Source of the DNA: Mesorhizobium sp.
GTDB taxonomy: Bacteria > Pseudomonadota > Alphaproteobacteria > Rhizobiales > Rhizobiaceae
Direction of reading: 5' to 3'
DNA length: 64,000 nt
NCBI RefSeq assembly: GCF_004962245.1
Contig: NZ_SUHQ01000003.1
Span: 248,001-312,000, forward strand
A model generated the notes under the pieces. That model did not search any database, had not been told where the DNA came from, and saw only the letters and a list, made by a program, of their open reading frames with translations. This document shows, in pieces, positions 1 through 7,839 of this stretch; position 1 is the first letter of the stretch; every line of letters starts with the position of its first letter. The position numbers were made by a program, and so were the translations under genes.

Positions 1-6
1 AAGATT

Positions 7-48
7 TAAAGCGCGTCGCATGGGTCTCTTCCGACGCGACGCGCTTTA
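7..48. repeat. Intergenic palindrome with AAAGCGCGTCGC arms
   Basis: Perfect 13-bp inverted repeat: TAAAGCGCGTCGC at 7-19 pairs with 36-48 around a 16-nt loop. The same arm sequence recurs at 39024-39035 and 39052-39063, so this is one copy of a dispersed palindromic repeat. It could act as a terminator-like hairpin for a gene left of the window; there is no clear U tract. Confidence 0.8.
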
Positions 49-74
49 GCAAGACCGACGATCGGAGAAAACTT

Positions 75-278
75 TTGAAGCCTGACGAAATCAGAAAGCT
101 GGACGCCTATTTCAAGCGCGTCTTCCAGAACCCCAAGCTTGAAGTGAAGGCGCGGCCGCGCAAGGAAGATTCGGCCGAAGTCTATGTCGGCGACGAGTTC
201 CTCGGCATCGTCTTCAAGGACGAGGACGACGGCGACTACAATTTCTCGATGGCGATTCTCGACATCGATCTGGGCTGA
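75..278 (+). CDS. DUF3126 family small protein
   Basis: A 67-aa protein that I recognise as DUF3126, a short conserved alphaproteobacterial family of unknown function. The sequence is rich in acidic residues (DEDDGDYNF) and ends ILDIDLG, as is usual for the family. The start is TTG at 75, with a GGAGA ribosome-binding site at 64-68; no ATG lies in frame upstream. Length matches the family norm of about 65-75 aa. It stands alone and faces the gene at 335-1066 tail to tail. Function is unknown. Confidence 0.8.
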   Translation: MKPDEIRKLDAYFKRVFQNPKLEVKARPRKEDSAEVYVGDEFLGIVFKDEDDGDYNFSMAILDIDLG

Positions 279-334
279 GCCAGGGATTCGCGGTTGGGGC
301 CTGTGGCCCCATCCTGATCGGAATGGATCAGGCG

Positions 335-1066
335 CTAATGCCCGGTCCTCAGCATACGCGCAGCCTCGGCTGCGATGGCTGAGTCGAGCGCCTGCCAGTC
401 CTCCAGGAACTCCCTGGGAAAGCGGTAGGTGAGGCTGAGATTGTCGCCGAGCTGGATGTCGCGTTCGCATGGCGCCAGCGATTGCGCGGCATTTGGGCCG
501 CTCAGGCAGCGGGCCACGAACGGGTCCTTGCCGGGGCGATTGCCGACTGCCAGCACCTCGTTGAGATAGCCTGATTTTTCGGTGAAGCCATAGAGCGTCG
601 TGCCGCCCGGGCCGGGTGTGCCGGGCTGGACGATCAATGCGCCGTAGATCGGCGCGAAGCGTCCGCTCATGTCCCGCGACATGATCTGCCGTTCGAACGA
701 CAGGAAGATGATGTCCTTGCTGGGTCCAGTGTGGTTGAAATCATCGCGGGCGGCCTCGCTGTAACCGTCCATCTCGGGATAGCGCAGATAGAGGTCGAGG
801 CGCGAGGCGATGCCGTCGCGCCGGGCCTGATCGAAACGGATGACATTGGCCGGCACGGCGATGACATTGTTGCCGATCACGATCTCGTGGATCGTCGTGT
901 CGTCGGTGTATCCGGCCATGGCGATCGAGCGGCCGAACCATTTGCCGCCAAGGCTTATCGCCACCGAAAGCACAGCCAGCGCCGAAAACACGTAGAACAC
1001 CCGCTTCATCAGCCTGGAATCGACGACAGTGAGTTGCGGGCCGTGGGCGGTGGCTGCCTGCTTCAT
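335..1066 (-). CDS. Conserved hypothetical membrane-anchored protein
   Basis: A 243-aa protein not assigned to a named family. One hydrophobic segment lies at about residues 22-38 (YVFSALAVLSVAIS), after a short cytoplasmic tail, and the remainder is hydrophilic. This is consistent with a single-pass inner-membrane protein with a periplasmic domain. The ATG at 1066 was chosen because it lies just before this membrane segment; the open frame continues 34 codons upstream without membrane character. The C-terminal part has two cysteines (ARCLSGPN, APCERDIQ) that could form a disulfide in the periplasm. Coding potential is supported by typical Rhizobiales composition; the function is not known. 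Confidence 0.6.
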   Translation of the reverse strand: MKQAATAHGPQLTVVDSRLMKRVFYVFSALAVLSVAISLGGKWFGRSIAMAGYTDDTTIHEIVIGNNVIAVPANVIRFDQARRDGIASRLDLYLRYPEMDGYSEAARDDFNHTGPSKDIIFLSFERQIMSRDMSGRFAPIYGALIVQPGTPGPGGTTLYGFTEKSGYLNEVLAVGNRPGKDPFVARCLSGPNAAQSLAPCERDIQLGDNLSLTYRFPREFLEDWQALDSAIAAEAARMLRTGH

Positions 1067-1216
1067 CGCGATCCTCAATATCGGCCGCCCGTCAAAGATA
1101 TCCCATGGGGCGCGTCCCCTTGGGTGTCCCTGAGCGGCACATGCGGCGTGGCGCGGCTCTTGCATCACGCCTTATCGTACACGACTGTGCGATTTCATGG
1201 TAAATGGAAGGTAAAG

Positions 1217-1561
1217 ATGGGTCCGGTCGAACACACACTCTTCGCTTTTATGTTTGGGCTGACGGCGTGCGGCCTGGTCGGATCGGCGATGGAGCTGATA
1301 TCGGGCCGCCGGCTTGCTTTTGTCGAGCCCTATGTGTCGCCAGCGCACATCCTGCGCTCGCTGGTTGCTACGGCATGCGCCGGGCCCTTGATGTTCGCCA
1401 ACGAAGCCCTGGATGCCTGGCGGCAAGGCCGCATTTCCGCACCGGCGCTGATCTCTTGCGGTTGCACCGCGACGATCTGGGCATTGGTGTTGGGCGTCGC
1501 GCTGCTCGACATTGCATCCAAGGCAGGCATTCTCCTAGGGTCGGCTGATTTTTCAGCGTGA
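1217..1561 (+). CDS. Small multi-pass membrane protein, unknown function
   Basis: A 114-aa protein with about three hydrophobic segments: near residues 6-25 (TLFAFMFGLTACGLVGSAM), 47-63 (RSLVATACAGPLMFANE) and 77-100 (ALISCGCTATIWALVLGVAL). The start ATG at 1217 fits the first membrane segment; the frame is open far upstream but that part is a shadow of the opposite-strand gene. It lies 19 bp before the gamma carbonic anhydrase on the same strand, so the two may be co-transcribed. No family was recognised with certainty. Confidence 0.6.
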   Translation: MGPVEHTLFAFMFGLTACGLVGSAMELISGRRLAFVEPYVSPAHILRSLVATACAGPLMFANEALDAWRQGRISAPALISCGCTATIWALVLGVALLDIASKAGILLGSADFSA

Positions 1562-1580
1562 GACGATTCGGAGGCGAAAA

Positions 1581-2108
1581 ATGCCGCTCTATGCGATCGA
1601 CGGAAAAGCCCCCGGCTTCGAGGACGAGGACAGCAACTGGATCGCGCCCGACGCCACTCTGATCGGCGACATACAGATCGGCCGCAACGCTGGCTTCTGG
1701 TTCGGCGTCGTCATTCGCGGCGACAACGAGCCGATCGTCATCGGCGCCGACACCAATGTGCAGGAACACACGGTCATGCACACCGATGTCGATTTTCCCC
1801 TGACCATCGGACAAGGCTGCACGATTGGCCATCGCGCCTTGCTGCATGGCTGCACGATCGGCGACAACAGCCTGATCGGCATGGGCGCCATCGTGCTGAA
1901 CGGCGCGAAAATCGGCAGGAATTCGCTGGTCGGTGCCGGCGCCCTGGTCACCGAAGGCAAGGAATTCCCCGACAATTCGCTGATCATCGGCTCGCCCGCT
2001 CGTTTGATGCGAGAGCTCGACGATGCCGCGGTCGCAGGGCTGCGCGCTTCGGCCGCGCACTACGTCGCCAACGGCAAACGCTTCAAGGCAGGGCTGACGA
2101 AGGCGTAG
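1581..2108 (+). CDS. Gamma carbonic anhydrase family protein
   Basis: A 175-aa left-handed beta-helix protein of the gamma-carbonic anhydrase / YrdA-PaaY group. The hexapeptide-repeat region runs through about residues 20-135 (GDIQIGRNAGFWFGVVIRGDN, split here as IGDIQIG and VVIRGDN). Candidate zinc ligands are the histidines in QEHTVMH and in IGHRALLHGC. Members reversibly hydrate CO2 or are inactive metal-binding homologues; activity cannot be judged here. The start is ATG 1581 with GGAGG at 1570-1574. The last ~105 bp are repeated, 96% identical over the core, at 4611-4718, so the 3' end of this gene has probably been replaced or duplicated by an insertion event. Confidence 0.9.
   Translation: MPLYAIDGKAPGFEDEDSNWIAPDATLIGDIQIGRNAGFWFGVVIRGDNEPIVIGADTNVQEHTVMHTDVDFPLTIGQGCTIGHRALLHGCTIGDNSLIGMGAIVLNGAKIGRNSLVGAGALVTEGKEFPDNSLIIGSPARLMRELDDAAVAGLRASAAHYVANGKRFKAGLTKA
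2001..2108 (+). repeat. Direct repeat copy A: 3' end of gamma-CA gene
   Basis: This segment aligns base for base, without gaps, to 4611-4718. In the core 2003-2103 I count four mismatches in 101 positions; the last few bases around the stop codons differ (GCGTAG against GTCTAA). Copy A is the functional 3' end of the carbonic anhydrase gene. The two copies lie in the same orientation, 2610 bp apart. Confidence 0.9.
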
Positions 2109-2188
2109 CGGTGAAAGTCCAGGAGCGGACGACCAGGAGGAAGTCCCACCAGGCAAAACCGATGACCTAATTCGGCAGTAAGCCGATC

Positions 2189-2431
2189 TTACCTCATCGA
2201 CATCAAGTTCGTGATCAGACCTGCCTTAATGGTGAGCACGGCGCGATGGGCCTCCGGATGACCGATGTCGTTCAGCTGATCGGGCGTCAAATCGGCTAGC
2301 GCCCTGCGTCTTGCGACGATCCTACGCCACTCCCTGAAGGCGGCGATCATGATTGCTACGCTTTTCAGGCTCGATCCAAACAAGTGTCTTTTCGACGCGC
2401 TCCTGCCGGTGCGAATTTCCGTGTCAGCCAT
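2189..2431 (-). CDS. DUF1127 domain small protein
   Basis: An 80-aa basic protein. Its middle and C-terminal part carries the DUF1127 (YjiS-like) pattern: EWRRIVARRRALADLTPDQLNDIG, where a W-R-rich helix is followed by an L-x-D-IG motif. Small DUF1127 proteins of rhizobia and Agrobacterium are linked to RNA binding, phosphate and stress responses; which applies here is unknown. The gene lies inside the 2.6-kb segment bracketed by the duplicated carbonic anhydrase ends. It is divergent from the regulator at 2596, sharing a 164-bp promoter region. Confidence 0.75.
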   Translation of the reverse strand: MADTEIRTGRSASKRHLFGSSLKSVAIMIAAFREWRRIVARRRALADLTPDQLNDIGHPEAHRAVLTIKAGLITNLMSMR

Positions 2432-2525
2432 TTTTGGTCTCCCATTTCGAGATTTGCGGGCGGGAGCGTGCCATGCGGGTGTTTTCGGGCTGTTCGGCTG
2501 TGCGTGAAAAGTCCGACGAACCGCC

Positions 2526-2547
2526 GTTAAATCGGTGTTAAATCTGG
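2526..2547 (+). promoter_or_regulatory. 11-bp-period direct repeats before BTAD regulator
   Basis: GTTAAATC occurs at 2526-2533 and again at 2537-2544, exactly 11 bp apart, 52-70 bp upstream of the regulator start. BTAD/SARP-type and OmpR-fold regulators commonly bind direct repeats spaced by one helical turn, so this is a plausible site for autoregulation and for the divergent DUF1127 gene. It was seen by eye only. Confidence 0.4.
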
Positions 2548-2595
2548 CTACCGAGATGCTATTCTGCCGCGGCGGTCGAAATCTGGAGACGATCT

Positions 2596-4608
2596 GTGCG
2601 GATCAGGTTGCTGGGCGGCCTCGAGGTTACTTCCCCGGAGCGCCGGCCTGTCCGTTTCGCCACGCGCAAGACTTCGCTTCTTTTTGCTGCCCTGGTCCTC
2701 GCGGGCCGCCGCGGCCTTCGTCGCGAGCAGCTTTCCGAAGCCTTTTGGCCGGGGCGAAGCAACGGGCAGGCCCGCAATAGTCTGCGGCAAGCGCTGGTCG
2801 ACATCCGGCGCTCGTTCCCGACCAGCAAAGATGCCAGTGTCTACATCGATGGGGATCAGGAAGCCGTCGCGCTGATTGCCGGTCCGGATGAAGCCGACAT
2901 TGCGATCTTCGACCGGAAACTGGAGGAGGGCCGAGCGGCCGATCTCGCCTTCGCGGCGGACCTCTACCGCGGCGGTGTGCTTGCAGGGGAAGCCATTCCC
3001 GAGGAACTGGATGAGTGGTTTGGACCTTATCTGAACAGGTATCAGCGCAAGGCGCTGCAGTTGGTGGATCGGCTGAGCCTCGCGCTGCCCATGCCCGGCT
3101 CCGCGGAAGAGACAGCCTGCGAAGGGCTCGCGGAGAGGTTGCTCGCCTCAGATCCTACCGCGGAGGCCGCCCATCGGGCGCTGATCCGGATCCACGCTCA
3201 TCGGGGTCACGAAAACGCGGCCTTGCGCCAGTTCGAGCTCTGTCGGACGGCTCTGAAAAAGCATCTGGATGCGGAGCCGGAGGCGCAGACAAGCTCACTG
3301 GCGGCTTCTCTGCAGTCCCGCGAACGAACTGGACATCAGCGGTCCGGGCTAAGCCCTGGCGTCGCGGCGCCGGCGCAGGTGCTGGCAGTCCCAACGAGAC
3401 ACGACGACCAGCCATCAATTGCGGTGCTGCCGTTTCAGAATCTAAGCGGTGATATAGAGCAGGAATATTTTGCCGACGGTATGGTGGAAGACATCGTCAC
3501 CGCCCTGGCTCATTTCCGCCACCTGTTCGTAGTCGCACGGAATTCGAGCTTCGCCTACAAGGGACGATCCATAGACATAAAGCAGGTCGGGCGTGAGCTG
3601 GGGGTGCGCTATGTGGTCGAGGGAAGTGTCCGCCGGGCGGGTGACCGCCTGCGCATAGCCGGGCAGCTCATCGACACCTCGACGGGGGCCTACCTCTGGG
3701 CCGATCGTTTTGACGGAACGCTCGCCGAAGTGTTCGATCTGCAGGACCAGGTCGCCTCGAGCATAGTCGGTGCAATCACGCCGAAGGTGGAGGAGGCTGA
3801 GATCGAGCGTGCCAAACGCAAGCCGACAGAAAGCCTGGACGCTTACGACTACTACCTCCGCGGGCTCGCCGTTTTTGACCGCACGGTCAACGATCAAGTG
3901 GCCGTTGACGAGGCGTTGCGACTCTTCATGGCGGGGATCGCCCGTGATCCGCAGTTTGCTGCAGCCTATGCGCGGGCTGCGCGATGCTACGCCACTCGAA
4001 AGAGCAACGGCTGGATGGTTGATCGCGCGGAAGAGATTGGCGAAGCCATCCGATTGGCCAGGCGAGCGGTCGAACTCGGCAGGGACGACGCGATTGCGCT
4101 TTCCCATGGTGGATACGTCCTTGGTTATGTTGGGGGCGAACTCAAGACCAGTGCGGTCTGCATCGATCGCGCGCTCATTCTCAACCCGAATTTGGCGGCT
4201 GGCTGGGGCCTGAGCAGCTGGGTGAGAGCTTGCTTTGGTGAGCCGGACAAAGCCGTCGAACACGCTGCGGGCGCCATGCGCCTGAGCCCGCTGGATCCAC
4301 GTCTGTTTGCCTGGCAGTTCTGCACGGGGCTCGCTCACTTCTGCGCTGGCCGCTACGATGACGCCGCCGAATGGGCAGAAAGCTCGTTGCGATCCCAGCC
4401 GAATTACGCAAGCGCGATGCGTGTTGCGGCCGCAGGTCATGCGCTAGCGGGGCGGCTTTTGGAAGCGCAGCAAATGATGGCCCGGCTATGCGAGTTCGAT
4501 CCCTTGCTGCGGCTTTCGAATCTCGCCGAGGTGCTGCCGCCCTTTTATCGACCGGACGATCGCAGCAGATATATCGAAGGCCTTCGCAAGGCAGGCCTGC
4601 CGGACTAA
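2596..4608 (+). CDS. BTAD (SARP-like) regulator with TolB-like and TPR domains
   Basis: A 670-aa transcriptional regulator. Residues 1-95 form an OmpR-like winged helix (MRIRLLGGLEV; RKTSLLFAALVLAGRRGLRR) and about 100-225 the bacterial transcriptional activator domain. About 270-400 is the TolB/FlgO-like region common in rhizobial 'adenylate cyclase-like' proteins (SIAVLPFQNLSGD, EDIVTALAHF, VRYVVEGSVRR). About 410-650 contains TPR-type helical repeats (AAYARAARCYATR, YASAMRVAAAGHALAG). No cyclase catalytic domain is present. The GTG start at 2596 opens directly on the winged helix. It is the main cargo of the 2.6-kb segment between duplicated gamma-CA ends. Target genes are unknown; autoregulation is possible. 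Confidence 0.85.
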   Translation: MRIRLLGGLEVTSPERRPVRFATRKTSLLFAALVLAGRRGLRREQLSEAFWPGRSNGQARNSLRQALVDIRRSFPTSKDASVYIDGDQEAVALIAGPDEADIAIFDRKLEEGRAADLAFAADLYRGGVLAGEAIPEELDEWFGPYLNRYQRKALQLVDRLSLALPMPGSAEETACEGLAERLLASDPTAEAAHRALIRIHAHRGHENAALRQFELCRTALKKHLDAEPEAQTSSLAASLQSRERTGHQRSGLSPGVAAPAQVLAVPTRHDDQPSIAVLPFQNLSGDIEQEYFADGMVEDIVTALAHFRHLFVVARNSSFAYKGRSIDIKQVGRELGVRYVVEGSVRRAGDRLRIAGQLIDTSTGAYLWADRFDGTLAEVFDLQDQVASSIVGAITPKVEEAEIERAKRKPTESLDAYDYYLRGLAVFDRTVNDQVAVDEALRLFMAGIARDPQFAAAYARAARCYATRKSNGWMVDRAEEIGEAIRLARRAVELGRDDAIALSHGGYVLGYVGGELKTSAVCIDRALILNPNLAAGWGLSSWVRACFGEPDKAVEHAAGAMRLSPLDPRLFAWQFCTGLAHFCAGRYDDAAEWAESSLRSQPNYASAMRVAAAGHALAGRLLEAQQMMARLCEFDPLLRLSNLAEVLPPFYRPDDRSRYIEGLRKAGLPD

Positions 4609-4610
4609 CG

Positions 4611-4718
4611 CATTTGATGCGAGAGCTGGACGATGCCACGGTCGCAGGGCTGCGCGCCTCGGCCGCGCACTACGTCGCCAACGGCAAACGCTTCAAGGCA
4701 GGGCTGAGGAAGGTCTAA
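4611..4718 (+). pseudogene. Orphan duplicate of gamma-CA 3' end (direct repeat copy B)
   Basis: The translation in the matching frame, LMRELDDATVAGLRASAAHY and onward to KAGLRKV-stop, corresponds to the C-terminal 35 residues of the carbonic anhydrase at 1581-2108. There is no start or upstream part of that gene here. It begins three bases after the regulator stop codon. It most probably represents the original end of the anhydrase gene, displaced by insertion of 2109-4610, with the incoming DNA supplying the present end. Confidence 0.85.
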
Positions 4719-4752
4719 GGTTGCGACCGAAATCGGCCATCGCCCGCGCCCG

Positions 4753-5313
4753 TCACCGCTGAATTCCGTCTCGCCTGTTCATCGCCTCACGCAGGAGCGA
4801 GGCGCCGGCTTCGAAGCCAGCATCCTCGGCGCCCTCGAGTGGTGTCGCATAATCGTCGATGCGGGTTTCGAGCGACGGGTCTGCACCGGCGGCAAGAAGC
4901 AGGCGGATCGCCTCGGCGTCGCGTATGGCCACGGCGTAGTGAAGCGGCGTCCAGTCGTTGACGCCCCGCATGTCGGCGTCGGCACCGTGATCGAGCAGGA
5001 TGCTGATGATCTCGTGCCTGTCCGCGCGCTCGGTGGACAGCGCCGCAATGATTGAAGGAAAGCCGTCAGGATCCTCATAGTTCGGGTTTGAGCCGGCATC
5101 GAGCAGCGCCGAGACGAAGGCGACGGGACTCCAGTAGATCGCATATTCCAGCGGATGGCCAAGGCTGAGCTCAAACGGCATGCGTTCGTCGAACCAGCGC
5201 GGCGAACCGCCCAGGGCCTTGCCGAGGGCATCGAAATCGCCGGCCTTGAAGGCATCGTCGATGGCCTTGAACAGGCGGTGGCGCTCGCATCGATCGTTGG
5301 GAACTTCTAGCAT
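4753..5313 (-). CDS. Ankyrin repeat protein
   Basis: A 186-aa soluble protein with ankyrin repeats. Repeat-like units are visible at about residues 50-80 (HPLEYAIYWSPVAFVSALLD and AGSNPN), 81-115 (DGFPSIIAALS, IISILLDHGADAD) and 116-150 (DWTPLHYAVAIRDAEAIRLLL, AAGADPS). The canonical TPLH turn and LL-x-x-GAD motifs are present. Ankyrin repeats mediate protein-protein contacts; the partner is unknown. No signal peptide is seen. It faces the duplicated anhydrase fragment tail to tail. Confidence 0.85.
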   Translation of the reverse strand: MLEVPNDRCERHRLFKAIDDAFKAGDFDALGKALGGSPRWFDERMPFELSLGHPLEYAIYWSPVAFVSALLDAGSNPNYEDPDGFPSIIAALSTERADRHEIISILLDHGADADMRGVNDWTPLHYAVAIRDAEAIRLLLAAGADPSLETRIDDYATPLEGAEDAGFEAGASLLREAMNRRDGIQR

Positions 5314-5658
5314 GGCACGACCCAGAGGGTGAAATTGAAGGCTAACATTGCCTCGATCTCCGTCCGTGGGAAGGCGAGTCGGGGCTGTTCCAATGTGCTT
5401 GGCGGCCAGCGTTCACTACCGTTCTGGAGGGCGTTGCTTGGCGTCCTTGCTGGCATGGCCTTGGAGCGTCGCCTTTCAAGAAGGCGAAGGCAAGACGACA
5501 CCATCCGAACTCAGGCGACTGATTGAGAAACTCGTGGACAAGCCCACGGCGGCGCAATAGCTCGCTGTATGTTTGCTGCGCGACCTTCTGGCTTTGGCAA
5601 GTTGGACTACGACATAGCTCCTAGTCTAGGGCATCGTCTGCTGGAAAACGGCCGTCCG
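5314..5658. other. Intergenic stretch without a convincing gene
   Basis: 345 bp between the starts/ends of flanking minus-strand genes. Several overlapping short open frames exist on both strands but none has a clear ribosome-binding site, family signature or consistent frame. A plus-strand frame ending at 5560 reads ELRRLIEKLVDKPTAAQ at its end, which looks protein-like and might be a remnant of a small gene. The promoter of the ankyrin gene should lie in the left part. Confidence 0.4.
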
Positions 5659-6894
5659 CTAGGAATCCGGCCTGGAGGCACGCCGATCGACGAAAGCCGC
5701 GTAAAGGGCCGCCAGCAATGCGAGCGATGCCGTTAGCAGCATCATGCCGAGCAGCGCGTGGATTGCACCTGACTGCGCAAGAAACAGACCGGCGACAGAG
5801 GCTATGAGCGCTCCGCCGGCAATTGTCAGCGCGGCGGCCAGCCCCGCGGCGGTGCCGGCGAGATCGGCACGCACGGACAGCACGCCGGTGTTGGCGGCGG
5901 GCATGGTCAAACCATTGCCTATGCCGACAGACATGCAGGGTCCAAAGAACGCAAGAACGTGGGTGATGCCCAACATGGATAGGATCAAGCCAACCGACAG
6001 GCCTATGCACGTCAGGAGACGCCCAAGAATAAGGGTGGTGTTCAGCGCGAGCCGAGAGGCATAACGGCCAGCCAAATAGCTGCCCAGGATGAAGCCCGCC
6101 GGGGCCATCCCCATGTAGAAGCCCAGTTTCGCGCTTGATCCGCCGAGCGAGTTTTCGACAGCCAACGGGGCCCCTCCTAGGAAGACATAGAGGGTCCCCA
6201 TGGAGCAGGCCATGCACAGGGTGTAAGCCCAGAACCGTGCCGAACTCAGGAGCTGCCCGTATGAGGCAAGATGGTTCCCGTTCGATCTCGACGAGCGCGG
6301 GGCGGTTTCTTTTAAATCGCGCATGGACAAAACGAGGACGGCCGCGCCGAGGATGGCAAAGGCGACGAAGATCGCCCGCCATCCGAACAACTCGTCCACC
6401 AACCCGCCAAACATAGGCCCGAGCATTGGTGCGATCGCCCATCCCATGGCGAGGTAACCAATTTTGCTTGCGGCTTTGTGTTCACCGGACGTTTCCTTGA
6501 TGACGACCAGCGCGATGGAAAAGCAGGCGGCAATGGACGCTTGCAGCGCTCGAAACAGAAGGAAAGCGCCAATACTGGTAGCCAAAGCGCAGCCAATGGA
6601 CGCGACAATGAAGATGGAGATAGCCATCAACGCGACCGGCCTGCGCCCATACCGATCCGAGATCGCGCCTGCGACGATTTCTGTCAGGGCGGTGGCGATC
6701 GCATAGCCGGCAACCGAAAGATTGACGAGCGCGAAATCCGCCTGGAACGTCGCGGCAATGTTCGGCAGCGACGGCAAGATCATATTCACCGGCAGCACTG
6801 CGAGTGCCGAAAGCAGGATGAGAGTCGTCAGCCGGGGCGGAGCAGTCGTCGGGCTGGTTTGAGCACACGAACTCTGAATGGGATTGTCGTCCAT
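5659..6894 (-). CDS. MFS transporter, Bcr/CflA-type drug exporter
   Basis: A 411-aa membrane protein with about 12 hydrophobic segments starting near residue 23 (LTTLILLSALAVLPVNMILP). The motif A loop between TM2 and TM3 is GAISDRYGRRPVALM, and the motif C-like region GPMFGGLVDELFGWR follows TM5, typical of the proton-driven Bcr/CflA drug-resistance group. It probably exports a toxic or excess small molecule across the inner membrane. No strong ribosome-binding site precedes the ATG at 6894. About 60 bp upstream ends a strongly structured RNA with an intrinsic terminator, which could be a leader controlling this gene. It is downstream of a racemase-like gene on the same strand. Confidence 0.85.
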   Translation of the reverse strand: MDDNPIQSSCAQTSPTTAPPRLTTLILLSALAVLPVNMILPSLPNIAATFQADFALVNLSVAGYAIATALTEIVAGAISDRYGRRPVALMAISIFIVASIGCALATSIGAFLLFRALQASIAACFSIALVVIKETSGEHKAASKIGYLAMGWAIAPMLGPMFGGLVDELFGWRAIFVAFAILGAAVLVLSMRDLKETAPRSSRSNGNHLASYGQLLSSARFWAYTLCMACSMGTLYVFLGGAPLAVENSLGGSSAKLGFYMGMAPAGFILGSYLAGRYASRLALNTTLILGRLLTCIGLSVGLILSMLGITHVLAFFGPCMSVGIGNGLTMPAANTGVLSVRADLAGTAAGLAAALTIAGGALIASVAGLFLAQSGAIHALLGMMLLTASLALLAALYAAFVDRRASRPDS

Positions 6895-6955
6895 GGTGGT
6901 TTCTTGTCAGCGGGATCGTGAAAGTCTGACGAGGCGTGGCCCGATCTCCGGGCAT

Positions 6956-6981
6956 AAAAAAGGCCCCGTCAGTCAGGAGCC
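6956..6981 (-). terminator. Intrinsic terminator of the structured RNA
   Basis: On the minus strand GGCUCC (6981-6976) and GGGGCC (6967-6962) form a 6-bp stem with one G-U pair and an 8-nt loop, followed directly by six U residues (6961-6956). Confidence 0.75.
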
Positions 6982-7073
6982 TGCTTACCGCGCATGGGTG
7001 CTTTCGCCGGATGGTTACACCATCCTGCCCATGCGCTCAGTTACCACGACAAGAACCATTGCTATGTTCATGA
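6956..7073 (-). ncRNA. Structured small RNA or leader with terminator
   Basis: On the minus strand, GCGCATGGG (7036-7028) pairs perfectly over 9 bp with CCCATGCGC (6998-6990). Inside are a 6-7 bp hairpin GGATGG/CCATCC (7025-7009) and a small GC-GAAA-GC hairpin, giving a three-way-junction look. A terminator hairpin with a U6 tract follows (6981-6956). A promoter-like pair lies at 7080-7108, predicting a start near 7073 and an RNA of ~118 nt. The terminator stem contains a G-U pair that works only in the minus-strand RNA, which fixes the direction. It may be a trans-acting sRNA of Rhizobiales or a riboswitch-like leader for the MFS gene; family not identified. Confidence 0.65.
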
Positions 7074-7079
7074 CATTGC

Positions 7080-7108
7080 ACGCTAAGCGGAAACCGGCAC
7101 GCCGTCAA
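7080..7108 (-). promoter_or_regulatory. Sigma-70-type promoter for the structured RNA
   Basis: On the minus strand TTGACG (7108-7103) and TAGCGT (7085-7080) are separated by 17 nt. This is a good -35 and a moderate -10 for a housekeeping promoter and predicts a start about 7 nt downstream, just before the folded RNA. Confidence 0.5.
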
Positions 7109-7140
7109 CGCATCCCCTTTGAGGGCAGCCAACACCGAAG

Positions 7141-7839
7141 TCACGCATACTCCGTCACGGATCGCTGGAGAGCTGCTCGTGCGAGCAGCCGTGTGGAGTC
7201 CAGCGTTGGGAGCGGTGAATTGCTGTCGTTTATGATCAGCGGTATCTCTGTGCAGCCGAGTATGACCGCGTCGCAGCCTTCGCCCTTCATCCGCTCTATG
7301 ACCTGTTGGAAGGTGCGAATGCCTTCCGGCTTGAAGATACCACCGACCAGCTCGGACATGATGATGCGATCTATCGCGTCGCGTTCCTCCCTGGACGGTC
7401 GCATGAAGTGCAAACCGTGGTCCGAGAGCTTGGAAGGGTAGACCTCACTGTCCACCAGCCATCGTGTCCCCGTAATGGCAAGGCGACGATAGCCGCGCGC
7501 CGCTGCTTCCTGTGCAACGACTTCGGCGATGTGGAGCCAGGGCAACGGGGATCGTCGCTCAACATAGTGCATGGCCTGGTGGATGGTGTTGTCGGGGCAG
7601 ATGAGAAAATCGGCACCGGCGGACGCGAGCTTGCGGGCCGACGAAAGCATAAGCTCACCAACCCCGTCCAGATCGTCATTGTCGAGGCACGTCACGTAGT
7701 CGGCCAGCGAGTGCGTGTGCATTGAGACTTCGGGATGGGCATGACGGCCGAGGAGGCGAGCACCCTCGATGCAGATCGTCTTGTAACAGAGTGCGGCCCC
7801 TTCGGCGGAGCATCCGACAATGCCGATATGCTGGGTCAT
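7141..7839 (-). CDS. Aspartate/glutamate racemase family protein
   Basis: A 232-aa cofactor-independent racemase-type protein. The two expected catalytic cysteines are visible, in [11 protein letters not shown] (about residue 81) and [10 protein letters not shown] (about residue 195). The N-terminus [19 protein letters not shown] matches the Asp/Glu racemase superfamily. The family interconverts L and D amino acids, or acts on related substrates such as hydantoins and arylmalonates; the exact substrate cannot be read. Length is typical (230-240 aa). It lies upstream of the MFS exporter, separated by the structured RNA. The two may handle one compound, but that is inference. Confidence 0.8.
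   Translation of the reverse strand: MTQHIGIVGCSAEGAALCYKTICIEGARLLGRHAHPEVSMHTHSLADYVTCLDNDDLDGVGELMLSSARKLASAGADFLICPDNTIHQAMHYVERRSPLPWLHIAEVVAQEAAARGYRRLAITGTRWLVDSEVYPSKLSDHGLHFMRPSREERDAIDRIIMSELVGGIFKPEGIRTFQQVIERMKGEGCDAVILGCTEIPLIINDSNSPLPTLDSTRLLARAALQRSVTEYA

Noticed and set aside
2109..2170. Sequence resembling group II intron fragments (GTGAAAGTCC)
   Set aside because: Only a short match from memory; no reverse transcriptase, no domain V hairpin and no intron boundaries could be found.
5342..5560. Overlapping 65-71 aa frames on both strands
   Set aside because: No ribosome-binding site or family match; several frames compete over the same DNA.
6956..7073. SAM-II riboswitch
   Set aside because: The opening bases recall the SAM-II consensus, but the conserved pseudoknot and loop sequences are not present and the downstream gene is an exporter, not a methionine gene.
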